Shown in pieces: positions 53,105-60,261 of a stretch of DNA of 64,000 nucleotides. How positions within the stretch are numbered: position 1 is the stretch's first letter; each line of letters starts with the position of its first letter. The notes below the pieces were generated by a model, which worked only from the letters and a program-made list of their open reading frames with translations, searched no databases and was not told where the DNA came from. A program made the translations under genes and the position numbers. Source of the stretch: Salmonella enterica subsp. houtenae serovar Houten (GTDB lineage Bacteria > Pseudomonadota > Gammaproteobacteria > Enterobacterales > Enterobacteriaceae); NCBI GenBank assembly GCA_900478215.1, contig LS483478.1, forward strand, positions 1,612,001 through 1,676,000. Reading direction: 5' to 3'.

Positions 53105-56100
53105 CTACGCCTCCTCTTTATGGCGCGGAAAGCGGCTTTTCACGTACAGCGACAGGCGGTCAAACAGGAGATAAATCACCGGCGTGGTAAACAGAGTTAA
53201 TACCTGGCTGACCAGTAAGCCGCCCACCATCGCGATCCCCAACGGGCGCCGTAATTCCGCGCCCACGCCGGTACTTAGCATTAATGGCAATGCCCCGAGC
53301 AATGCCGCCAGCGTGGTCATCAGAATCGGTCGAAAACGCAGCAAACAGGCCTGGAAGATAGCGTCGCGCGGACTCATTCCCTGTTCGCGTTCGGCGGCGA
53401 GGGCGAAGTCAATCATCATGATGGCGTTTTTCTTTACGATGCCGATCAGCAAAATAATGCCGATAATGGCGATAATATCGAGCGCGCTGCCGGCGATTAT
53501 CAGCGCCAGCAGCGCGCCGACGCCCGCCGTAGGTAGCGTTGAGAGAATCGTGATCGGATGGATAAAACTCTCATACAGCACGCCAAGCACTATATACATC
53601 GCCACCACGGCGGCGACAATAAGCCAGACGGTGCTGCCCAGCGCCGCCTGGAAAGCGAGCGTACTGCCCTGAAACTGCGTCGTAATATCGGCTGGCAGCG
53701 CGAGCGTTTTTTCCGTATCGAGAATCGCCTGCACCGCATCGCCGAGCGAATAGCCCTCCGGCACGTTAAACGAAAATGTCGTGACCGGGAACTGATCTAA
53801 ATGATTGATGGAGAGCGGGGCGAAGCGCTGCTCAATGCTGGCAATCGCGCTGAGCGGTACGGTGCCGCCGTCGCGACTCGTCAGGCGAATTGTTTCCAGC
53901 GCCGCCAGTCCCGGCGTGCTGGCGGTATTATGTTCCAGCACGACGCGGTACTGGTTCGCCTGGGTATAAATCGTTGAAATCAGGCGTTGCCCGAACGCGT
54001 TGTAGAGCGCGTTATCCACATCCGCCATGCTGATACCCAGACGGCTGGCGCTGTCGCGGTCGACATTCACCCAGGCCGCTAATCCCCGATCTTGCCAGTC
54101 GCTGCTTACCTCAGAGAGCTGTGGCAACGACTGTAGCGCGTTCAGCAGTTTTGGCCCCCAGTGGCTGAGCGCATCGAGCGTCGTGGCCTGCAGGGTAAAC
54201 TGAAACTGCGTGCGGCTGACCTGCGTGTCGATGGTTAAATCCTGCGTCGGCTGGAGATACAGCGCCACGCCGGGAATCGTCGCCACAGCGGTTTGCAGTC
54301 GGGAGATCACCTGTTGCACGCGGTCATCACGCGCATCCAGCGGCTTGAGGTTAATTTGCAGGCGCGCGCTATTCAGCGTGGGATTAGCGCCGTCTACGCC
54401 GACAAAAGTCGTCAGACTTTGCACCGCCGGGTCCTGTAATAGCCGCTCCGCCACCTGGCGCTGACGTTGCGCCATACTGGCATACGATGACGATTGCGGC
54501 GCCTGCAGCGTCCCCTGGATAATGCCGTTATCCTGTACCGGAAAGAACCCTTTTGGGATGGCTATCCACAGCATAACGCTGAGCAGGAGCGTAGCGAATG
54601 CCACGCTCAATGTGAGCCACGGATGGTTGAGCACTTTCGCTAATCCGCGTCCGTAGCTGGCGATCACGTGGTCAAACACCCGCTCGCAGGCGCGGGAAAA
54701 GCGATTTTGTTTACGCAGCGATTGCTGGCTGAGCATACGCGCGCACATCATGGGCGTGAGCGTCAAAGAGACGACGGCGGAGATCAAAATCGCTACCGCC
54801 AACGTCACCGCAAATTCGCGGAACAGTCGACCCACAATATCGCCCATAAAGAGCAACGGGATCAGTACCGCAATCAGTGAAAAGGTAAGGGAAATAATGG
54901 TAAAGCCAATTTCGCCCGCGCCTTTGAGCGCCGCCGCCAGCGGTTTTTCTCCTTTTTCGATGTAGCGTGAGATGTTCTCGATCACCACAATCGCATCGTC
55001 CACCACGAACCCCGTGGCGATAGTGAGCGCCATCAGCGTCAGGTTATTAATGGAAAAATCCAAAAATACCATCACCGCAAAGGTACCGATAAGCGACAGC
55101 GGTACGGCGACGCCGGGAATAATTGTGGCGGGAATATTGCGTAAAAATAGATAGATAATCATGACGACCAGCGCGATCGCCAGCATCAGTTCAAACTGGG
55201 TATCGCGTACGGAAGCGCGAATATTGGTGGTGCGATCGGACAGGACCGTGACCTTCACCGATTTCGGCAGGCTTTCGGTAAGCTGGGGCAGCATCTGGCG
55301 AATGCTGTCCGCTGTCGCAATAATATTGGCGCCGGGCTGGCGTTGAACGTTTATCACGATAGCCGGCGCTTGATCCGCCCATGCGCCGAGCCAGCTATTT
55401 TCCGCCCCTTGTTCGACGGTGGCGACATCGCCCAACCGTACCGGCGCGCCGTTTTGATACGCGATGATAAGCCTGCGGTATTCGTCGGCAGACTGCATCT
55501 GATCGTTAGCAGAAAGCGTCACCGCCCGTTCAGGGCCATCCAGGCTGCCTTTCGCCGAGTTGACGTTGGCGCCGGTAATTGCGGTACGGATAGTTTCGCT
55601 GCTCAGACCGAGCGCGGCGATAGCCTGAGCATTCAGTTTTACGCGTACCGCAGGACGCTGCCCGCCGGCAAGCGTCACCAGCCCGACGCCGGAGACCTGC
55701 GAGATCTTCTGCGCCACGCGGGTTTCTACCATGTCCTCTACCTGAGTCATCGGCATCGCGTTTGAGGTGACGGCCAGCGTCATAATCGGCGGGTCCGCCG
55801 GATTGACTTTACTGTAAATCGGCGGATTCGGCAGATCGGAAGGCAATAAATTGGTGGCTGCGTTAATCGCCGCCTGGACTTCCTGCTCGGCAACGTCCAG
55901 CGGCAGCGTCAACTGAAACTGTAGCGTCACCACCGATGCGCCGCCGGAGCTTTGCGACGACATCTGCTTAAGTCCTGACATCTGGCCGAACTGGCGCTCA
56001 AGCGGCGCGGTGACGGCGGAGGTCATTACATCCGGGCTGGCGCCAGGGTAGAGCGTAACAACCTGAATAGTGGGGTAGTCGACCTCTGGCAAAGCGGCGA

Positions 56101-56227
56101 CGGGCAGGAAGCGATAGCCGATAATCCCGGCGAGTAAAATCGCCGCCATCAGCAGAGTGGTGGCGACGGGGCGCAGAATAAACAGGCGCGACGGGCCGCC
56201 CGTGCTGCCCGGAGGTAATACCTGCAT
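53105..56227 (-). CDS. mdtB: RND efflux pump subunit MdtB
   Basis: This 1040-residue RND protein equals E. coli MdtB in length. Helix 4 has GFVVDDAIVVIENISRYIEK with the paired aspartates, and the C-terminal half has GIILLIGIVKKNAIMMIDFA. MdtB and MdtC form a B2C pump; MdtB is reported to conduct protons while MdtC handles drugs, so both are needed. It overlaps the mdtA stop by one base. Close similarity to mdtC shows tandem duplication. Confidence 0.95.
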   Translation of the reverse strand: MQVLPPGSTGGPSRLFILRPVATTLLMAAILLAGIIGYRFLPVAALPEVDYPTIQVVTLYPGASPDVMTSAVTAPLERQFGQMSGLKQMSSQSSGGASVVTLQFQLTLPLDVAEQEVQAAINAATNLLPSDLPNPPIYSKVNPADPPIMTLAVTSNAMPMTQVEDMVETRVAQKISQVSGVGLVTLAGGQRPAVRVKLNAQAIAALGLSSETIRTAITGANVNSAKGSLDGPERAVTLSANDQMQSADEYRRLIIAYQNGAPVRLGDVATVEQGAENSWLGAWADQAPAIVINVQRQPGANIIATADSIRQMLPQLTESLPKSVKVTVLSDRTTNIRASVRDTQFELMLAIALVVMIIYLFLRNIPATIIPGVAVPLSLIGTFAVMVFLDFSINNLTLMALTIATGFVVDDAIVVIENISRYIEKGEKPLAAALKGAGEIGFTIISLTFSLIAVLIPLLFMGDIVGRLFREFAVTLAVAILISAVVSLTLTPMMCARMLSQQSLRKQNRFSRACERVFDHVIASYGRGLAKVLNHPWLTLSVAFATLLLSVMLWIAIPKGFFPVQDNGIIQGTLQAPQSSSYASMAQRQRQVAERLLQDPAVQSLTTFVGVDGANPTLNSARLQINLKPLDARDDRVQQVISRLQTAVATIPGVALYLQPTQDLTIDTQVSRTQFQFTLQATTLDALSHWGPKLLNALQSLPQLSEVSSDWQDRGLAAWVNVDRDSASRLGISMADVDNALYNAFGQRLISTIYTQANQYRVVLEHNTASTPGLAALETIRLTSRDGGTVPLSAIASIEQRFAPLSINHLDQFPVTTFSFNVPEGYSLGDAVQAILDTEKTLALPADITTQFQGSTLAFQAALGSTVWLIVAAVVAMYIVLGVLYESFIHPITILSTLPTAGVGALLALIIAGSALDIIAIIGIILLIGIVKKNAIMMIDFALAAEREQGMSPRDAIFQACLLRFRPILMTTLAALLGALPLMLSTGVGAELRRPLGIAMVGGLLVSQVLTLFTTPVIYLLFDRLSLYVKSRFPRHKEEA

Positions 56228-57465
56228 CAGGCGCGCGCTCCTTTTTGGCCCTGATGGCGGGAAGGTGATTTTTCATCCGCCATGGTGGTTTGCGGCTCAA
56301 CGACCTCGACTTTTGCGCCTTCCGTCAGCCGATCAATACCATCGGTAACGACGCGATCGCCTGCCGACAATCCTGCGCTGATCACCACGTTTCGGTTATC
56401 CTGGATACCGATTTTTACCCGCTTCTTGCTGACGTTATTTTCGTCGTTCAGCACCCACACAAAGTGGCCCTCATTGCCCATCTGCACCGCCGCGGCAGGC
56501 ACCACAACGGCATTTTGTTCGGTATCGACCAGCATCCGGGCGTTCACAAATTGATTGGGGAACAGCGTATCGTCCTGATTGGTAAAGCGCGCTTTAATTT
56601 TGATCGTTCCCGTCGTGGGATCAATCTGGTTGTCCAGACTGAGCAACACACCTTCGCTCAATTTGTGCGAGTTAGTCCGATCCCAGGCTTCTACGGCCAG
56701 CGTTTTCCCCGTTTTTTGCGCCTGAACCACGGTCGCGATATCGCTTTCCGGCAGAGTAAAAATGAGATCAATCGGGCGCGTTTGCGTAATGACGACAATA
56801 CCTGCGGTATCGCTGCTGGAAATCTGGTTGCCGACATCCACCTGTTTCAGACCCACGCGTCCCGAGACCGGGGCAGTGATACGACTCCAGTCGAGCTGTA
56901 ACTGCGCGCTGGCGACATTGGCTTCATCCGCTTTAATTGTTCCCAGGGTTTCGTTGACCAGCGCCTGTTGCGCATCCAGTTCCTGACGGGAAACCAGGTT
57001 GGTTTTTGCCAGTTGCTGATAGCGCGCCAGATCACGACGCGCATTCGCCAGCGTCGCGTTATCTTTCGCCAACTGTCCCTGGGCCTGCGCCAGGGCGACC
57101 TTAAACTGGCTGGGATCGATTTGCGCCAGTAGATCGCCGGCGTTGACCTGCTGACCTTCCTGAAAGTGCAGGGCGATGAGTTGACCGTCCACGCGGCTAC
57201 GTACCGTAACGGTATTCGTGGCGGTCACGGTACCCAGCCCGCTCAGATAGCGCGGTACGGCCTGCGTGGTCGCGGTCGCGGCCTGTACCGGCGCCAGAGG
57301 GCCGTCGCGCATACCGCGGCGACCTGCGGCGGTATGCGACGCTTGCGCGGCGATGCCAGGCGCGGCAGTCGGGCTTTCGCTGCGACTATGCCAGAACCAG
57401 AATGCGGCGGCGGCCACAACTACCCCAATCGCTATTGCCCAGCGGAAAGTATTACTGCCTTTCAT
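56227..57465 (-). CDS. mdtA: RND pump periplasmic adaptor MdtA
   Basis: This 412-residue membrane fusion protein links MdtBC to TolC. It has an N-terminal membrane anchor (RWAIAIGVVVAAAAFWFW), the lipoyl half-motifs VRSRVDGQLIALHFQEGQQV and SRITAPVSGRVGLKQVDVG on either side of a coiled-coil hairpin (about residues 125-190), and a beta-barrel with VFTLPESDIA-like sequence. The ATG at 57465 gives the E. coli N-terminus; the longer frame has no support. It is the first gene of the operon. Confidence 0.95.
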   Translation of the reverse strand: MKGSNTFRWAIAIGVVVAAAAFWFWHSRSESPTAAPGIAAQASHTAAGRRGMRDGPLAPVQAATATTQAVPRYLSGLGTVTATNTVTVRSRVDGQLIALHFQEGQQVNAGDLLAQIDPSQFKVALAQAQGQLAKDNATLANARRDLARYQQLAKTNLVSRQELDAQQALVNETLGTIKADEANVASAQLQLDWSRITAPVSGRVGLKQVDVGNQISSSDTAGIVVITQTRPIDLIFTLPESDIATVVQAQKTGKTLAVEAWDRTNSHKLSEGVLLSLDNQIDPTTGTIKIKARFTNQDDTLFPNQFVNARMLVDTEQNAVVVPAAAVQMGNEGHFVWVLNDENNVSKKRVKIGIQDNRNVVISAGLSAGDRVVTDGIDRLTEGAKVEVVEPQTTMADEKSPSRHQGQKGARA

Positions 57466-57533
57466 CGTGATAAGTTTCTCATCCTGAAACATTTTGCGGA
57501 ATGTTGCTCCCTCTATTGTAGTCAGCAGGGAAG

Positions 57534-57542
57534 GGAGAAAAA
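57534..57542 (-). promoter_or_regulatory. Possible BaeR half-box before mdtA
   Basis: The minus strand reads TTTTTCTCC about 70 bp before mdtA, the exact first half of the BaeR consensus TTTTTCTCCATDATTGGC. The second half (CTTCCCTGC) does not fit, so the site is only a partial match. Confidence 0.4.
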
Positions 57543-57704
57543 TGGAGGAATTATGGAACACGGTCGGGATTATTCTGAATGGCGACCCGCTTTGCGAGGC
57601 GCTACGCAACTCTCATCGGTGAAAATCGTTAACGCGCCGGAGTGCGGTAAAGTGGCGGTACGGCAATGGAAGTAAGCCACCGATTTCAGCAGGACGCTGA
57701 AACG

Positions 57705-57845
57705 GGAAAGCCCCTCCCGAGGAAGGGGCCAAAATAAGGAAAGGGTTATGATGAAGTTAGTCATCATACTGGTGATACTCTTAGTGATTAGCTTCCAGGC
57801 TTACTAAGACACCAGGGGGAGGAGAAATCCTCCCTTACCCTCACT
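57705..57845 (-). ncRNA. sib: Sib antisense RNA (type I antitoxin)
   Basis: The minus strand over and around ibs matches the layout of E. coli Sib RNAs. It would start near 57845 (GGTAAGGGAGGATTTCTCC) and cover the whole toxin frame. It ends at the hairpin GCCCCTTCCTCGGGAGGGGC with CTTT at about 57705-57729. Sib RNA binds ibs mRNA and blocks toxin synthesis. Ends are estimates. Confidence 0.75.
57748..57807 (+). CDS. ibs: Ibs-type small toxic membrane peptide
   Basis: The 19-residue frame MMKLVIILVILLVISFQAY is almost identical to the E. coli Ibs toxins (IbsA, IbsB), which insert in the inner membrane and depolarise it when overexpressed. AAGG lies a few bases before the first ATG. It is encoded opposite the Sib RNA and sits beside mdtA, the same location as the ibsA/ibsB pair in E. 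coli, but only one copy is seen here. Confidence 0.9.
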   Translation: MMKLVIILVILLVISFQAY

Positions 57846-57905
57846 CCTGACGTTAAGCCACATCAAGAATAATGTCAATCCATCAGCGCTGAGCTTGCGA
57901 GGCGC

Positions 57906-59258
57906 TTAGCGGAAAACGACCTCCGCCCAGCGCGCCAGTCCTGCGGTGACGGAGCCGAAATCATCGCCGCCCGCGATGGGTATGCCCGGTAGCTGTTCGG
58001 AAAGCGCTTTTTTAATCAATGGCGAACGGGCGCTACCGCCAGTCAGATAGATGACATCCGGTTTTTCCTGCGCGCTGTCCAGCGCCAGTTGCACCTGTTC
58101 CAGAATGCGCGCCAGCGGCTGATCCAGCGCCGCTTCCAGTCCTTGCTGGCTGATAGCGACCACCAGGTCGTCGCTGATAAATGGCAGCCTCGCCGTAACA
58201 TCCGCCTGGCCGGAAAGGGCGATTTTGCTCTCTTCCGCGCAGCGTACCAGGCGGTAGCTAAGCCGCTGACGCCAGACCTTGAGCAGCAATGCAACCTTGT
58301 CTGCTTCACGCGCGCTGCGAACCAAATCATTCAGCAGACGACCATTCGCGCTACTGTAAAAATCGCTTTGCGCCGGGACGTCGTTAATCGCGACGGCGTT
58401 CCACCACGGTAGCACCGGCAGGGCGATGCCTTTTTCGGCTTCGCCGCCCATGCCCAGCAAAGGCATCAGATTTTTAAAGGCCAGCGCGATATCCAGATCG
58501 TTTCCGCCCACGCGGCAACCGCTGTGCCCCAACAGGCTGTTTTCACGATCGGCGCGCTGACGCCACTGCGGCCCCATCAGCAGCATGGAACAGTCGGTGG
58601 TGCCGCCGCCAATATCCACGACCAGCACACGCGTCTCTTCCCGCAGCGTAGCCTCGTAGTCCAGGCCCGCCGCGACCGGTTCATACTGGAATACCACCTC
58701 CTGAAAACCGGCGCGTTTTGCCGCCCGCTCCAGAATACCCTGCGCCTGGCGGTTCGCGTCATCGCCGCCCAGTCCCTGAAAGTTGATCGGGCGACCGATC
58801 ACCGCCTGGGTAATGGCCTCCGGCAATTGGCTGTGCGCCGTATGACGAATATGTACCATCATGGCGCAGACCAAATCTTCAAACAGCGCGACCTGCTGCG
58901 GCTTCAGGCCGCTGGCGCCTAAAAAGGATTTCGGCGATTTGACAAACCAGACCTCCTGGGGATCGTCAATATAGTGCGCCAGCGACGCCAGACCAAACTG
59001 TACGCTTTGCGCGCCAACCTCAATATCCTCCTCGCGGTTGTAGCGTATCGCACGGCGTAGCAGCGCCTGGGTTTCTTCGTCCGTTGCCGGCACATCATGA
59101 TGGCGATACAGCCACTCGCTCACCGCTTCGCGCGTCGGCGCGCACAGCATAGACGGCAGTAATGCGCTGTTATTCTCCATTGTCAGCAACTGTGGATGCC
59201 CGTCGCGCATAATGGCGACCGAGCAGTTTGCCGTACCGTAATCAAATCCTATAAACAC
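57906..59258 (-). CDS. yegD: Hsp70-family protein YegD
   Basis: This 450-residue protein is a short Hsp70 relative with the ATPase domain only. Phosphate loop 1 is FIGFDYGTANCSVA at the start, phosphate loop 2 is VLVVDIGGGTTDCSML near residue 205, and the adenosine motif is IYLTGGSARSPLIKKAL near residue 405. The start is taken as GTG at 59258, which gives the E. coli N-terminus (VFIGFDYG). No substrate-binding domain follows, so its client binding is unclear. It diverges from alkA. Confidence 0.9.
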   Translation of the reverse strand: MFIGFDYGTANCSVAIMRDGHPQLLTMENNSALLPSMLCAPTREAVSEWLYRHHDVPATDEETQALLRRAIRYNREEDIEVGAQSVQFGLASLAHYIDDPQEVWFVKSPKSFLGASGLKPQQVALFEDLVCAMMVHIRHTAHSQLPEAITQAVIGRPINFQGLGGDDANRQAQGILERAAKRAGFQEVVFQYEPVAAGLDYEATLREETRVLVVDIGGGTTDCSMLLMGPQWRQRADRENSLLGHSGCRVGGNDLDIALAFKNLMPLLGMGGEAEKGIALPVLPWWNAVAINDVPAQSDFYSSANGRLLNDLVRSAREADKVALLLKVWRQRLSYRLVRCAEESKIALSGQADVTARLPFISDDLVVAISQQGLEAALDQPLARILEQVQLALDSAQEKPDVIYLTGGSARSPLIKKALSEQLPGIPIAGGDDFGSVTAGLARWAEVVFR

Positions 59259-59391
59259 CTTAAAATCCCCATGCCAGTGAAGAAGGGGCGTGACTTTAGC
59301 GAAATGTCGTCGCGGCGACAACTGGAATATGAAAGCAAGGCGTTACGTGCGATTAGCGTTTATGCTGAAAGGTCAAATAAAGGAGAAAAGT

Positions 59392-60261
59392 ATGTTTACC
59401 CTGAGCTGGCAGCCGCCTTACGACTGGTCGTGGATGTTGGGCTTTCTTGCCGCGCGTGCGGTGGACGGCGTGGAAACGGTAGACGAGGGCTTTTATGCGC
59501 GCAGCCTGGTGGTGGGCGAGCATCGCGGACTGGTCAGCGTGAGGCCCAATCTGCCCACCCACACTGTGCAGGTTACCGTGAGCGCCGGATTACTTCCCGT
59601 CGCGTCGGTGTGTCTGGCGAAGGTTTCGCGTCTGTTTGATCTTGACTGCCAGCCCGCGCAGGTTGCCGCCGCGCTGGGGCCACTGGGCGAGGACAGACCG
59701 GGGCTGCGTTTACCGGGATCAGTTGATACGTTTGAACAAGGCGTGAGGGCGATACTGGGGCAACTGGTGAGTGTTGCGATGGCGGCAAAGTTGACGGCGA
59801 AAGTGGCGCGCCGCTATGGCGAGGCGTTGCCGGATGCGCCCGATTATGTCTGTTTTCCCGGTCCGGAAACGCTGGCGTTGGCCGATCCGCTGGCGCTTAA
59901 AGCTCTGGGGATGCCGCTCCGGCGCGCCGAAGCGCTGATTCATCTGGCGCAGGCGACGCTTGCGGGAAAACTGGCGCTCACCGCGCCGCCGGATATTGAG
60001 CAGAGCGTTAAAAATTTACAAACGTTTCCGGGAATTGGTCGCTGGACGGCGAACTATTTCGCCCTGCGCGGTTGGCAGGCAAAAGATATCTTTTTGCCCG
60101 ATGATTACTTAATTAAGCAGCGCTTCGCCGGGATGACGCCCGCGCAGATCCGTCGCTACGCGGAGCGCTGGAAACCGTGGCGTTCCTACGCGCTACTGCA
60201 TATCTGGTATACCCACGGCTGGCAACCGTCAATGGATAGCGAAATAGCTGGTATTCAGTAA
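59392..60261 (+). CDS. alkA: 3-methyladenine DNA glycosylase II
   Basis: This 289-residue glycosylase removes alkylated bases from DNA. The helix-hairpin-helix motif is LQTFPGIGRWTANYFALRGW near residue 210, followed by the catalytic aspartate in DIFLPDDYLIKQRF near residue 238. The N-terminal TBP-like domain starts MFTLSWQPPYDWSWMLGFLA. The ATG at 59392 follows AAGGAGAAAAGT. In E. coli it belongs to the Ada regulon; no Ada box was resolved here. Its last 33 bp overlap dgcE on the other strand. Confidence 0.95.
   Translation: MFTLSWQPPYDWSWMLGFLAARAVDGVETVDEGFYARSLVVGEHRGLVSVRPNLPTHTVQVTVSAGLLPVASVCLAKVSRLFDLDCQPAQVAAALGPLGEDRPGLRLPGSVDTFEQGVRAILGQLVSVAMAAKLTAKVARRYGEALPDAPDYVCFPGPETLALADPLALKALGMPLRRAEALIHLAQATLAGKLALTAPPDIEQSVKNLQTFPGIGRWTANYFALRGWQAKDIFLPDDYLIKQRFAGMTPAQIRRYAERWKPWRSYALLHIWYTHGWQPSMDSEIAGIQ

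Noticed and set aside
50024..56227. mdtB/mdtC similarity as a recent duplication
   Set aside because: The two RND genes are an ancient pair conserved in E. coli with distinct roles; nothing recent is indicated.
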